Source of the DNA: Clostridium ganghwense
GTDB taxonomy: Bacteria > Bacillota > Clostridia > Clostridiales > Clostridiaceae
Direction of reading: 5' to 3'
Assembly (NCBI RefSeq): GCF_026735165.1
Contig: NZ_JAPQES010000004.1
Coordinates: forward strand, 186,001 to 250,000
DNA: 64,000 nt
Under the pieces are notes generated by a model, which was not told where the DNA came from, searched no databases, and saw nothing but the letters and a program-made list of their open reading frames with translations. The position numbers were made by a program, and so were the translations under genes. Below, piece after piece: positions 53,785-63,167 of the stretch; position 1 is the stretch's first letter, and each line of letters begins with the position of its first letter.

Positions 53785-55104
53785 TTATCCTATTCCGTTA
53801 TAAATTATTCCAAGTATCAAAACTATAACAATACTAAAAGTATATAAATACTTAGCTACAGGTTTAAACCATTTTCCTAACGGTTTTTTTGACCCTTCAT
53901 TTATATCCTTTAATGCTCTATCTGCTCCATAAATCCAGAAGAAAGCTATAGATGCAATAATTGCTCCTATTGGTGCAAGATATATAGTAATAAAATCAGC
54001 CCACGCTCCAAACTTAGCCATATCTACATCTAATGGTATTCCTATTATAAAAGCTATTACCCCTATAATTACAACACTTTTAACTCTTCGCATTTTAAAT
54101 TGACTTATAAATGCTTCTGAAGAAGCTTCTAACATATTAATAGCTGAAGAAATTGCTGCAAATACAATACTTATAAAAAATAATATACTGAAGATATATC
54201 CTAAAGGCATAGATTTAAAAATAAACGGCATAGTAATAAATAACAATGAAGGTCCTGCCGCTGGATCTAATCCAAAAGCAAAAGCCGCTGGTATAATAAT
54301 TAAACTTGCAAGTAAAGCGGATATTGTATCAAAAATAGCAACATTTATTGATGAAGATATTATATCCACATCCTTCTTTAAATAGCTTCCATATACAACC
54401 ATTCCAGCTCCATTAAGAGATACTGTGAAAAAAGCTTGTCCTAAAGCCATAATCCACGTCATAGGTTTAAACAAATATGACCAATCAGGCACTAATAAAT
54501 ATTTTACTCCCTCCATAGCTCCTGAAAGTGTAAGCGATCTTATCATTAGAATAACAAATATAATAAAAAGTGACGGCATAATAATTTTATTTATTCTTTC
54601 AATTCCTTTAGCTACTCCTAAGATTACAATAACTACCCCAATTACCATAGCTAAAAAATGCCATCCAATACTCTGTGATGTCCCTGCAAAATTATTAAAA
54701 TATTTAGGAATATCTACAGAATTTAAATTTCCCTTTAGCGATGCACAAAAATATCTCAAAACCCATCCTACAACTATTGTATAAAATATAAGAATACCTG
54801 AAACTGCAAGTGTAGGCATCACAGCAAAAAATTTTCCAAAACGCAAATTTTTTTCTTTAAATACTTCTTTGATTCCCTTTAAAGAACCCCCTTGTCTTGA
54901 TCTACCAAATGCAAATTCTCCTATTAATCCTGTTACTCCTAAAGTAAACACACAGATAAAATAAGGTATAAGAAATGCAGCACCACCATATTTACCAAGC
55001 CTCCAAGGAAACATCCAAATATTCCCCAAACCTATTGCTGAACCTAAACAAGATAAAATAAAACCTAATTTTCCTGAAAAAGTCTCTCTTTTTCTTTCTA
55101 CCAT
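53785..55104 (-). CDS. Sodium-dependent transporter, SNF (neurotransmitter:sodium symporter) family
   Basis: A 439-residue LeuT-fold membrane protein with about 11-12 helices. The first, unwound helix motif is visible (SCLGSAIGLGNIWMFPWRLGKYGGAAFLIPY), as are GQAFFTVSLNGAGMVVYGSY and the Ser/Ala-rich helix 8 segment, which form sodium and substrate sites. It probably imports an amino acid. The ATG at 55113 is part of the AGGAGG site; ATG 55104 is the start. A TTGACA-containing promoter precedes it. Confidence 0.93.
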   Translation of the reverse strand: MVERKRETFSGKLGFILSCLGSAIGLGNIWMFPWRLGKYGGAAFLIPYFICVFTLGVTGLIGEFAFGRSRQGGSLKGIKEVFKEKNLRFGKFFAVMPTLAVSGILIFYTIVVGWVLRYFCASLKGNLNSVDIPKYFNNFAGTSQSIGWHFLAMVIGVVIVILGVAKGIERINKIIMPSLFIIFVILMIRSLTLSGAMEGVKYLLVPDWSYLFKPMTWIMALGQAFFTVSLNGAGMVVYGSYLKKDVDIISSSINVAIFDTISALLASLIIIPAAFAFGLDPAAGPSLLFITMPFIFKSMPLGYIFSILFFISIVFAAISSAINMLEASSEAFISQFKMRRVKSVVIIGVIAFIIGIPLDVDMAKFGAWADFITIYLAPIGAIIASIAFFWIYGADRALKDINEGSKKPLGKWFKPVAKYLYTFSIVIVLILGIIYNGIG

Positions 55105-55141
55105 ACTAACCATCCTCCTAATATATATACATATAGATAAG

Positions 55142-55168
55142 ATAATACAAAATCTTCAATTATGTCAA
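55142..55168 (-). promoter_or_regulatory. Putative promoter of the SNF transporter gene
   Basis: Consensus TTGACA on the minus strand (55163-55168) with TATTAT (55142-55147) at 15 bp, or the less ideal TATCTT at 18 bp. Confidence 0.5.
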
Positions 55169-55183
55169 TGTATTTTACATAAA

Positions 55184-56332
55184 TTAAATAACTTTGTTTA
55201 TACTCTTAAAAATCAAAGATACAATACTCGAAATTATAAGACATATAGCTAAAAAGTAAAATCTAAATCTTATTGCTGTATTTCCAAAAGTTCTTCCAAT
55301 TATACTAAGAAAAATAGGAGACATAAATTTTCCTAAAAAGAAAGAACTACTTACTATGGATATAGCAAAAGCATTTACTTTTCGCGGAATAATCTTAGTA
55401 ACCTTCAAAAGCATCAATGGTTTTAAAACACCAAAACCAAATCCTATTAAAAATACTGAAGCTATTACTTGTACAAGATTATATGAGTTTTTTAACCCCC
55501 AAAATCCCATACTCATAAGTGCTATTCCTACTGGAACTTTGAAATTTTTTAAAAACTTAAATACCCTTAAAAGAAATATTCCACCTATAAATCCTGCCAA
55601 AGTTAAAAAAGACATAACAAACCCAGCTGAAGCTGAATCTCCTATATTCTCATCCCTTATAAATATAGATATATTAGTAGTTACTGCATAAAAAGCTATA
55701 TTTAAAAGAAAGCCAAAAAAAGCTATTATATATACTTCAGTTGTAATCACATGTTTTTGCTTTCCTTTGTCTTCTCCCGCTATATGATGCGGCTCCGGTA
55801 AAGCTGTAATTATTAAAATAAGTACAACTATAGCTATAAAGTATATACTAAAAGAATATCGCCAATTTATCGTTGCAAGCCATCCAGCCGCAAGATTTGA
55901 TAACATTGCACCTAAATTTGCTACAGCACCAGATAAACCCATCATTTTAGTTCTTTCTTCTCCTACGAAAAAATCTGCTATTAATGACGTAGAAAAAGGC
56001 ATTATTAATCCAAGTCCTATTCCTAAAATCCCTCTAAAAAATAAAAGTATATATATGCTGTTAGCCACTCCTCCACCTAATCCACCTATAATATAAGTGA
56101 CAAGTCCAATAATTAAAATTTTACGTTTTTTCATTACAGAAGTTAGTTTTCCAGCTAATACACTAAAAGGAATTAAAATTATAGCTGGTAATGTTAATAT
56201 CATTTTTATTAAAGTAGGTCTAGTAGTAGGAAAAGCTTCACTTATATTTCCTAATGCAGGTGATACTCCAGAACCTCCCATAATTATCAAAAATGAAATT
56301 GATAATACTGTTATCTTAAGTAATTTTTTCAT
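55184..56332 (-). CDS. Major facilitator superfamily transporter
   Basis: A 382-residue protein with 12 predicted membrane helices. The loop 2-3 signature region is GKLTSVMKKRKIL, and the helix 4-5 region has GLGLIMPFSTSLIADFF and EERTKMMGLSGAVANLGAMLSN, typical of drug:proton antiporter-type MFS. The substrate is unknown. Longer frames exist, but ATG 56332 (MKKLLKITVLS) follows AGGAG at 9 bases and gives a normal length. Confidence 0.88.
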   Translation of the reverse strand: MKKLLKITVLSISFLIIMGGSGVSPALGNISEAFPTTRPTLIKMILTLPAIILIPFSVLAGKLTSVMKKRKILIIGLVTYIIGGLGGGVANSIYILLFFRGILGIGLGLIMPFSTSLIADFFVGEERTKMMGLSGAVANLGAMLSNLAAGWLATINWRYSFSIYFIAIVVLILIITALPEPHHIAGEDKGKQKHVITTEVYIIAFFGFLLNIAFYAVTTNISIFIRDENIGDSASAGFVMSFLTLAGFIGGIFLLRVFKFLKNFKVPVGIALMSMGFWGLKNSYNLVQVIASVFLIGFGFGVLKPLMLLKVTKIIPRKVNAFAISIVSSSFFLGKFMSPIFLSIIGRTFGNTAIRFRFYFLAICLIISSIVSLIFKSINKVI

Positions 56333-56513
56333 ACTCTTTGCTCCTATACAATTTATGCATGAAAACTCTTCATGTGTTTTTATTAAGTATTCCATACTTT
56401 ATTACCACTTATTCAATATTAATTACATAACATACTTTTATTTTTACGTGGAAAAATAATTAATGTAATATCGAAAGTTACATTTATCAAATTTATATAT
56501 AAGGGGAGATTTT

Positions 56514-56705
56514 ATGAATTCTGGAAGAGCTGAACAAATAATAAATTCTAAAGAGAATATAACTGTTTACTATAAAAATACGCCTGTTTACCTCAAAGCA
56601 GTAAATCATACCACTCATAAGGTTACAGTAAAAAATTTAAATAATGATAAAGATTTTGTAGTTCATGCTAAAACTCTAAATGAAAACTATGGTTTAGAAT
56701 CATAA
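56514..56705 (+). CDS. sspH: Small acid-soluble spore protein, H-type (second copy)
   Basis: A 63-residue SspH-family protein: N-terminal MNSGRAEQIINSKENITVYY, PVYLKAV, and a C-terminal VHAKTL stretch match the family as well as the copy at 2983. The start follows AAGGGGAG. Forespore expression is expected; the sigma factor site could not be placed. It forms a single-gene unit with a terminator. Confidence 0.88.
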   Translation: MNSGRAEQIINSKENITVYYKNTPVYLKAVNHTTHKVTVKNLNNDKDFVVHAKTLNENYGLES

Positions 56706-56710
56706 ATTAT

Positions 56711-56750
56711 AAAAAAGGCTGCTAATAATTAACTGATTTGCAGTCTTTTT
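56711..56750 (+). terminator. Terminator after the second sspH
   Basis: AAAAAGGCTGC/GCAGTCTTTTT stem (one G-T pair) with T5-6. Confidence 0.8.
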
Positions 56751-56858
56751 TACATAATAACTAAAATACAAACTCTATCTAAAGCCAGAAATTATTATAT
56801 TTTGTATTCATATATGATAAAATATACACTGAATTATATAACAAAGGAGAATCTATAA

Positions 56859-57491
56859 ATGAATACTCTAAAAACTGACCCTAAATTACTGCCAAATATA
56901 ATATTTATTATTATATTTTTAATAATTTCACCTTTTTTAATCTATACTTCTATAAATCTAGGTACTAGTTTGTTTTACAAATTTTTCTATTTTATTTTAC
57001 AAGGATTTTTTACTTTAATTGTTTTTAGTAAACTTAAACATAAATTATATGAAATATCTATAATACATTTAGATAATGCTAAAAATATAGGAATATCTAA
57101 AAATATATTTTCTAATATAAAATTAATTGTATCCATAGTTTCATATTTTATGGTGATGTATTTACTGCTAAAAGGAATGGCTAGAACTCATATAATTCCT
57201 TTTTCTATATTTGTATTCTTAATAACTCTTGAAATAAATCCTAAGAAATTATTTGTAGGAAATAATTATATATATATGTCTGGATTACTTCTTGATGAAG
57301 AAGATAGAACTCCAACGCAAATGAAATTTCTTTTAAATTTAAAAGAAAATACTATATTCATAAGAAAAAATGAAGTGAAAAATTTAGAATTTATGGAAGG
57401 TACTCTATTTATAACTATGTCTAATAATTCTATCTTACCAGTTAATTTTGAGGGAATAGATAAAGATAAATTTTTTGAGGCATTAAACTAA
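56859..57491 (+). CDS. Hypothetical membrane protein, possible C-terminal PH-like domain
   Basis: A 210-residue protein with four hydrophobic stretches (about 12-30, 40-57, 88-106, 111-124). A beta-rich cytoplasmic end follows (VGNNYIYMSGLLL, NTIFIRKNEVKNLEF, TLFITMSNNSILPVNFEGID). The tail resembles the bacterial PH-like domains that follow membrane helices, with the usual I-x-I-x3-I-x-I strands, but this is a structural guess. No family is recognised. The start follows AAAGGAG. Confidence 0.75.
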   Translation: MNTLKTDPKLLPNIIFIIIFLIISPFLIYTSINLGTSLFYKFFYFILQGFFTLIVFSKLKHKLYEISIIHLDNAKNIGISKNIFSNIKLIVSIVSYFMVMYLLLKGMARTHIIPFSIFVFLITLEINPKKLFVGNNYIYMSGLLLDEEDRTPTQMKFLLNLKENTIFIRKNEVKNLEFMEGTLFITMSNNSILPVNFEGIDKDKFFEALN

Positions 57492-57494
57492 AAT

Positions 57495-57535
57495 GAAAGA
57501 ACTAAACCGCTAAAAAATAGCGATTTAGTTCTTTT
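57495..57535. terminator. Bidirectional terminator between membrane protein and asnS
   Basis: Long stem GAAAGAACTAAA-CGCTA with TAGCG-TTTAGTTCTTTTC, loop A-rich, T4 on the plus side. Confidence 0.9.
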
Positions 57536-58927
57536 CTAAAATTCTGCAGTTCCTGGAGTTCTTGGGAATGGTATTACGTCTCTAATATTGCCCATTCCTG
57601 TTAAGTACATAATTAATCTTTCAAATCCAAGACCATATCCTGAGTGCTTAGTTTCTCCATATTTTCTAAGTTCTAAGTACCACCAGTAATCTTCTTTTTC
57701 AAGTCCTAATTCTTCTATTCTCTTTTCAAGAACATCTAATCTTTCTTCTCTTTGGCTTCCTCCAATAAGTTCTCCAACTCCTGGAACAAGTAAGTCTGCT
57801 GCTGCAACAGTTTTTCCATCTTCGTTTGCTCTCATGTAGAAGGCTTTAATATCTTTTGGATAATCTGTTACAAATACAGGTTTTCCAAATATTTTTTCAG
57901 TTAAGTATCTTTCATGTTCAGTTTGAAGATCTATTCCCCACTCTACTGGATAATCAAATTTATGTCCAGATTTTTGAAGAATTTCTACAGCTTCTGTATA
58001 TGTTACTCTTCCAAATTCAGAATTAACAACATTATTTAATCTATCAAATAAACCTTTATCAATAAATTTATTGAAGAATTCCATTTCTTCTGGAGCATGT
58101 TCCATTACATATTTAATTACATATCTAACCATAGCTTCTGCATTATCTAGGTAATCATTTAATTCAGCAAAAGCAAGTTCAGGTTCTATCATCCAAAACT
58201 CAGCTGCGTGTCTTGCTGTATTTGAATTTTCAGCTCTGAAAGTTGGTCCAAAAGTATAAATATTTCTAAATGCAAGAGCAAATATTTCACCTTCTAATTG
58301 ACCACTTACTGTAAGATTTGTTTCTTTTCCAAAGAAATCTTTTTTTGTATCTATATTTCCTTCTTCATTTCTTGGAACATCCTTCATATCGAGAGTAGTT
58401 ACTCTGAACATTTCTCCTGCACCTTCAGCATCACTTCCAGTAATTATTGGAGTGTGTGCATAAACGAAATTCTGATCTTGGAAGAATTTATGTACAGCAT
58501 ATGCCGCTATAGAACGCACTCTAAATACTGCTGAAAAAGCATTGCTTCTAGGTCTTAAGTGAGCTATTTCTCTTAAATATTCAAAAGTATGTCTTTTCTT
58601 TTGTAGTGGATAATCTGCATCTGATTTACCTTCTAATACAACTTTTTTAGCGTGAATTTCAAAAGGTTGTTTTCCACCTTCAGTTAAAACCAATTCACCT
58701 TCTACACTTATACTAGAACTAATAGCGAATTTAGATATTTCCTTAAAATTATCTAAACTAGCATCAAATACAACTTGAATATTTTTAAAGAAACTACCAT
58801 CATTAACTTCTACAAATCCAAATTTATTTGAAGCTCTTAAAGTTCTAATCCACCCTGAAATTTTAACGTCTTTTGAAGCAAACTTATCAGTTTCTCTGAA
58901 AAGTTGTCTAATTAATGTATTTTCCAT
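57536..58927 (-). CDS. asnS: Asparaginyl-tRNA synthetase
   Basis: A 463-residue class IIb aminoacyl-tRNA synthetase that charges tRNA-Asn. It has an N-terminal OB anticodon domain ([23 protein letters not shown]), motif 2 region [26 protein letters not shown] and motif 3 [30 protein letters not shown]. AsnRS-type spacing and the absence of the GAD-like insert exclude bacterial AspRS. It follows a T-box leader with an AAC (Asn) specifier and starts behind AGGAGGG. Confidence 0.97.
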   Translation of the reverse strand: MENTLIRQLFRETDKFASKDVKISGWIRTLRASNKFGFVEVNDGSFFKNIQVVFDASLDNFKEISKFAISSSISVEGELVLTEGGKQPFEIHAKKVVLEGKSDADYPLQKKRHTFEYLREIAHLRPRSNAFSAVFRVRSIAAYAVHKFFQDQNFVYAHTPIITGSDAEGAGEMFRVTTLDMKDVPRNEEGNIDTKKDFFGKETNLTVSGQLEGEIFALAFRNIYTFGPTFRAENSNTARHAAEFWMIEPELAFAELNDYLDNAEAMVRYVIKYVMEHAPEEMEFFNKFIDKGLFDRLNNVVNSEFGRVTYTEAVEILQKSGHKFDYPVEWGIDLQTEHERYLTEKIFGKPVFVTDYPKDIKAFYMRANEDGKTVAAADLLVPGVGELIGGSQREERLDVLEKRIEELGLEKEDYWWYLELRKYGETKHSGYGLGFERLIMYLTGMGNIRDVIPFPRTPGTAEF

Positions 58928-59000
58928 AACCTTGCCCTCCTATTTTTCTAATGTAAACATAATACAAAGTTTTTTAATTATTTTGTTCAAAAATATAAAT

Positions 59001-59275
59001 AAAAAAACCTTCAATCCTAAAACATTAGGACGAAGGTTGTATATTCGTGGTACCACCCAATTTGTCATATTTAATATGACCACTCTTAAAAGTACTATAA
59101 AACAATACTCTCCAGTTCTTAACGGTCTGGTTCCGTCTAAGCCTACTCTCAAATAATTTTGATTTCGATTAGAAATTCCGAGGTGTTCTTCAATATAGGC
59201 TTCATACTAACCTTTCACCATCGTTAGCTCGCTATAAATCCAACTCTACATTTACTCTCCTCTTCACTATCTTTA
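59001..59275 (-). promoter_or_regulatory. T-box leader with Asn (AAC) specifier, controls asnS
   Basis: On the minus strand a stem I region begins near 59275. The specifier triplet AAC (59185-59187) stands in GAAGAACACCTC context. The T-box GGGTGGTACCACG is at 59046-59058. The intrinsic terminator AACCTTCGTCCTAA/TTAGGATTGAAGGTT with T7 ends at 59001. Uncharged tRNA-Asn should allow read-through into asnS. Apparent reading frames here on both strands are not genes. Confidence 0.95.
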
Positions 59276-59297
59276 AAATTATACATAATTTATTATG

Positions 59298-59326
59298 ATT
59301 ATAATATTAAACAAAATATATGTCAA
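59298..59326 (-). promoter_or_regulatory. Consensus promoter of the asnS T-box transcript
   Basis: Minus strand TTGACA (59321-59326), exactly 17 bp, TATAAT (59298-59303): the strongest sigma-A promoter in the window. It also lies just past ablB, which has no visible terminator. Confidence 0.88.
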
Positions 59327-59349
59327 TAAAGAATAAAATTGCACAACAA

Positions 59350-60183
59350 TTATATTTCTTTATACCATACATTCATACTCTCTATTCCACCTGAAATATT
59401 GGTATTATTAACTAATGTTCCTGCAAAAGTGTATTCTTTTTTAGAAAATGTAACATTCATTCCAAATGATACAGCTCTAGCTATACTATATGCCATTTTA
59501 ATTCCTCTACTTTTCATCTCTTCTTCCATTTTTTCTAACAAATAAACTGCAAACCCTTTTCCTCTATATTGGGGAAGTACACCAAAATCTGTCATTTCAA
59601 CATTAAGTTTTTCTTCATCCATTTCTGAAGAAGATACAGCTACAAGTTTGTCATCTTTCCAAATAGTGAAATATACGATATTATCTTTAATAGTTTCCTC
59701 AATATATTTATAATTATATACTGGGAAAGGATATGTTTCAAAAATATTTTCATAAAATTTTGCAATTGCTTCTGCATCCTTTTTATGAGCTTTTCTATAA
59801 TTAAATTCTTCTGATAAAATATACTCATTTTTTTCATTACTTTTTTCAATAGCTTTATTTAAGACACACTCAATAATTTCTTTATCTTTTTTTTCTCGTC
59901 TATCTTTAGAAAAGTATTTTGCTATAAAAGTTCCAGCTTCTTTTCCTTTATAAAATTTAGGAATTACAGCCTCTATAGAATAACCTTTTTCTACAAAAAT
60001 TGATTTTATATTAAAAGGCACTTTTGCAATTACTTTAGTATATTTTTTTTCTCTTGCTAAATCTTCTAAAGCATTGGTAATATAACAAATATCATCTTCA
60101 TGCATTTTCATTAAATATATTCTATTATTTTCTTTATCATGCTGAATTATTGACTTACCTATTTTTGTTATTACATTATTCAT
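59350..60183 (-). CDS. ablB: Beta-lysine N-acetyltransferase
   Basis: A 277-residue GNAT acetyltransferase predicted to acetylate beta-lysine to N-epsilon-acetyl-beta-lysine, a compatible solute. The GNAT acetyl-CoA motif is [26 protein letters not shown] (Q/R-x-x-G-x-G/A), followed by [23 protein letters not shown], as in AblB proteins of methanogens and clostridia. ATG 60183 overlaps the ablA stop by 8 bases; in-frame ATGs upstream lie within ablA without ribosome sites. Confidence 0.9.
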   Translation of the reverse strand: MNNVITKIGKSIIQHDKENNRIYLMKMHEDDICYITNALEDLAREKKYTKVIAKVPFNIKSIFVEKGYSIEAVIPKFYKGKEAGTFIAKYFSKDRREKKDKEIIECVLNKAIEKSNEKNEYILSEEFNYRKAHKKDAEAIAKFYENIFETYPFPVYNYKYIEETIKDNIVYFTIWKDDKLVAVSSSEMDEEKLNVEMTDFGVLPQYRGKGFAVYLLEKMEEEMKSRGIKMAYSIARAVSFGMNVTFSKKEYTFAGTLVNNTNISGGIESMNVWYKEI

Positions 60184-61483
60184 TATTTCTTCTCTCCATT
60201 CGTTCATTATTATTTGGAGTAAATGAAATAGCTTTATCATAATCTGAAAGTAGTTTTTCAATACCTATAGCTTTTATTTCTTCAGCTTCATCCAAATTTA
60301 AGGTTAAATTGCAATGCTCACAATCTAAATTACATAAATTAGCTTTATAATTATCAGGTTCTTTATACGTAGTTATAACTCCTTCATAGTTTCTTAAAAT
60401 AATCTTATTGTTAGACCAAGATACTAAATAATTTGGCATAACAGGAATTTTCCCTCCTCCTCCTGGTGCATCAACAACAAAAGTTGGAATTGCAAATCCA
60501 CTTGTATGTCCCCTAAGAGATTCCATAATTTCAATCCCTTTTCCTACTGATGTTCTAAAATGTGATAATCCTTCTGACATGTCACACTGATAAATATAAT
60601 ATGGTCTTACCCTATTTTGCACTAATTTTTGAACCAATTTTTTCATTATATAAGGACAATCATTAATTCCTGATAACAATACGGATTGGTTGCCAAGAGG
60701 TATTCCTGCATTAGCTAATTTTCTTAACGCTTCTCTTGATGATTCAGTAATTTCTCTTGAATGATTGAAATGTGTATTTATCCATAATGGATGATGCTTC
60801 TTTAAAATATTAACTAATTCATCTGTAATTCTATAAGGTAGTACTACAGGGACTCTTGTACCTATCCTTATTACTTCAATATGTGGTATTTTACTAATCT
60901 CTGTTAAAATCCAATCTAAATATTCATCAGATAACAAGAATGGGTCTCCTCCTGATAACAGTACATCTCTTACCTGGGGAGTATTTCTAATATATTCAAG
61001 TCCCTTTTCTATAGTTTCCTTATTAGGGATATGATCCTTATCCCCTACTTTTCTTTTTCTAGTACAATGTCTACAATACATAGAACATATATTACTTACA
61101 TGAAATAAAACTCTATCAGGATAACGATGAGTAATACCTTCTACAGGACTATCTTTATCTTCAGCTAAAGGGTCCGTCATATCATACTTATTTATCACCA
61201 ATTCTTTTGGATTAGGAAATGCTTGTTTAAAAATAGGATCATTTTTATAATCATTGATATCTATTAAAGATAAGTAGTATGGAGTTATAGCCATAGGAAA
61301 TTTTTGTATAGTCATCTCAATCTCTTTCTTTTCTCTATTATTCATTTTAATGCCTAATAATTTTTCAAAAGTTTCTATGTCTTTTATAGTATGCTTTATT
61401 TGCCATTTCCAATCTTTCCAACTAGAATATTTATCCTCCCAATTGATTTTATTAAGATTTTGTTTTTGATTTTCTTCAGACAT
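60176..61483 (-). CDS. ablA: Lysine 2,3-aminomutase
   Basis: A 435-residue radical-SAM, PLP-dependent mutase forming beta-lysine. The iron-sulfur cysteines are C133, C137 and C140 (CSMYCRHC), the PLP Lys is K345 ([12 protein letters not shown]), and a C-terminal CNLDCEHC supplies the structural zinc ligands. D301 (YQCDMSEG) and D338 (FVVDAPG) match the two aspartates that bind the lysine side-chain amine, whereas glutamate 2,3-aminomutase has Lys and Asn there; so lysine is the substrate. ATG 61483 follows GAGAGGAG. The overlap with ablB indicates osmolyte synthesis rather than lysine fermentation. Confidence 0.93.
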   Translation of the reverse strand: MSEENQKQNLNKINWEDKYSSWKDWKWQIKHTIKDIETFEKLLGIKMNNREKKEIEMTIQKFPMAITPYYLSLIDINDYKNDPIFKQAFPNPKELVINKYDMTDPLAEDKDSPVEGITHRYPDRVLFHVSNICSMYCRHCTRKRKVGDKDHIPNKETIEKGLEYIRNTPQVRDVLLSGGDPFLLSDEYLDWILTEISKIPHIEVIRIGTRVPVVLPYRITDELVNILKKHHPLWINTHFNHSREITESSREALRKLANAGIPLGNQSVLLSGINDCPYIMKKLVQKLVQNRVRPYYIYQCDMSEGLSHFRTSVGKGIEIMESLRGHTSGFAIPTFVVDAPGGGGKIPVMPNYLVSWSNNKIILRNYEGVITTYKEPDNYKANLCNLDCEHCNLTLNLDEAEEIKAIGIEKLLSDYDKAISFTPNNNERMERRNNE

Positions 61484-61532
61484 ATTATTCTCCTCTCTAC
61501 AAGTCTTCTGTATTTTTTTTACAAACAACTTA

Positions 61533-61561
61533 ATTATACTACACGAATTGTTTCTTGTAAA
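61533..61561 (-). promoter_or_regulatory. Promoter of ablA-ablB
   Basis: Minus strand TTTACA (61556-61561), 17 bp, TATAAT (61533-61538), about 50 bases before ablA. Confidence 0.7.
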
Positions 61562-61681
61562 ATTTATGTATTTTCTCATTATATTTGGAGATTTTATTAC
61601 TACCAGCTATATTAATTAGTTATAATAGTTATATGTAATACAAAAATACTTAACATAAAAATAATATTATAGGAGGTTTTT

Positions 61682-62614
61682 ATGGACTTAATTGATTTTC
61701 ATTGCGATACAATTTCTAAAATATACAAGGATAATAGTGAGCTTTTTCAAAATAACTATAGTGTAGACATAAATAAATTAAAAAGTGGAAATTCCATAGC
61801 GCAATTTTTCGCACTTTTTATAGAACTAAATAAAGTAAAAAACCCTCTTGAATATACCTTAAAAATGTTAGATAGATTTTATATAGAGCTAGAAAAAAAT
61901 AAAGATTATATAGCTTTAGCAAGAAATTATGATGAACTTATCAAAAACAAGGCTCAAAATAAAATTTCTGCATTTCTAACTATAGAAGAAGGCGCAGCTC
62001 TTAAAGGAAATATATCTAATCTTAGAAATTTCCATAGACTAGGTGTTAAGCTTTTAACTCTTACTTGGAATTTTCCAAATGAAATAGGATACCCAAACTG
62101 TATTAAAAAAGATATGAATAAAGGGCTTACTCCCTTTGGTATAGAAGCAATACAAGAGATGAATAAACTTAAAATGATAATTGATGTTTCTCATCTTTCT
62201 GATGGAGGTTTCTATGATGTTTTAAAATACTCTAAATCTCCTTTTGTTGCATCTCATTCAAATGCTAGAGCTATAACAAATAATCCAAGAAATTTAACAG
62301 ATGATATGATAAAATCACTTTCGGAAAAAGGAGGCCTTATAGGCTTAAACTTTTTCGGACAATTTTTAGGTGGAAATAAATTTAGTAAAATAGATGACAT
62401 GATAACACACATTAAACACATAAAAAATATAGGCGGCATAGATGTGATATCTATGGGAAGTGACTTTGATGGGATAAACTCCAAGCTTGAAATAGAGCAT
62501 ATTGGTGAAATGGATAAATTGTTCACATCCCTTAAAAAGAATAATTTTTCTGAAAGTGAAATTGAAAAAATCTTCTATAAAAATGCATTAAGATTTTTAA
62601 AAGAAATAGATTAA
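61682..62614 (+). CDS. Membrane dipeptidase family (peptidase M19)
   Basis: A 310-residue metal-dependent amidohydrolase-fold dipeptidase. The first metal site is IDFHCDT (H7, D9), the bridging Glu is in TIEEGAAL, and IDVSHLSDGGF and ASHSNARAI give the later His ligands; SMGSDFDGI ends the site. Despite the family name there is no signal peptide, so it is cytosolic. It probably cleaves dipeptides, perhaps D-amino-acid-containing ones from the wall. The start follows TAGGAGG. Confidence 0.92.
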   Translation: MDLIDFHCDTISKIYKDNSELFQNNYSVDINKLKSGNSIAQFFALFIELNKVKNPLEYTLKMLDRFYIELEKNKDYIALARNYDELIKNKAQNKISAFLTIEEGAALKGNISNLRNFHRLGVKLLTLTWNFPNEIGYPNCIKKDMNKGLTPFGIEAIQEMNKLKMIIDVSHLSDGGFYDVLKYSKSPFVASHSNARAITNNPRNLTDDMIKSLSEKGGLIGLNFFGQFLGGNKFSKIDDMITHIKHIKNIGGIDVISMGSDFDGINSKLEIEHIGEMDKLFTSLKKNNFSESEIEKIFYKNALRFLKEID

Positions 62615-62709
62615 TAATAATTTTTAAGAATAAATATAGTACTATAATAATATTTTAATTAAAAGAAAACTTTAGTTGTGTTATATAAATTAATTTCAGG
62701 AGGAACAAT

Positions 62710-62982
62710 ATGTATAAATTAAAAAATTACTCTGAAGAATTGGTAGATCAGTTGTTACCTAAAACCCTTAAAGATTATAAAGATATATGTAAATGCGAAA
62801 AGTGTATATTAGATATTAAAGCTTATGCACTAAATTCTATAACCCCTAAATATATTGTAACTGACCAAGGTGAAATATACACTAGAGCATTAAATGAAAT
62901 TAACAAACAAGAAACTATTAATATAATTAAAAGCATTACAAAGGCTATAGAAGTAGTTAGTAAAAATCCTAAACATGAATAA
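62710..62982 (+). CDS. ComFB family protein
   Basis: A 90-residue protein of the late-competence ComFB family: N-terminal NYSEELVDQLLP, a Cys cluster CKCEKC (C27, C29, C32) and DIKAYALNSITPKYIVTDQGEIY. Related domains bind cyclic dinucleotides in other bacteria, but here no comFA or comFC is adjacent. The start follows AGGAGG; the gene has its own terminator. Confidence 0.85.
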   Translation: MYKLKNYSEELVDQLLPKTLKDYKDICKCEKCILDIKAYALNSITPKYIVTDQGEIYTRALNEINKQETINIIKSITKAIEVVSKNPKHE

Positions 62983-62983
62983 T

Positions 62984-63013
62984 AGCGGTTGTATTTACCG
63001 CTTTTTTTATTTT
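62984..63013 (+). terminator. Terminator after the ComFB gene
   Basis: AGCGGT/ACCGCT stem, 7-base loop, long T tract. Confidence 0.88.
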
Positions 63014-63037
63014 TTTGAGTTTTTTGTTTTCTATTTA

Positions 63038-63067
63038 TTTACATTTTTATAAAACACTTGTTATAAT
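63038..63067 (+). promoter_or_regulatory. Promoter of the phosphoglucomutase gene
   Basis: TTTACA (63038-63043), 18 bp, TATAAT (63062-63067) with a TGn extension; about 95-base leader. Confidence 0.75.
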
Positions 63068-63167
63068 GTAATTATGTGTTTCAAAAGTAGTTTAAACATT
63101 AACTTTAAAAGAGTATTAAACTCAATGTGATTGGAAATTTTAATCTTATAAAGAGGAGTGAAGTTAA

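Noticed and set aside
58932-59156. Open frames of about 70 codons on both strands
   Set aside because: They lie inside the T-box leader and its terminator and have no ribosome site; RNA structure explains the sequence.
60176-61483. Glutamate 2,3-aminomutase as the identity of the radical-SAM mutase
   Set aside because: The two substrate aspartates of the lysine enzyme are present and ablB is coupled to it.
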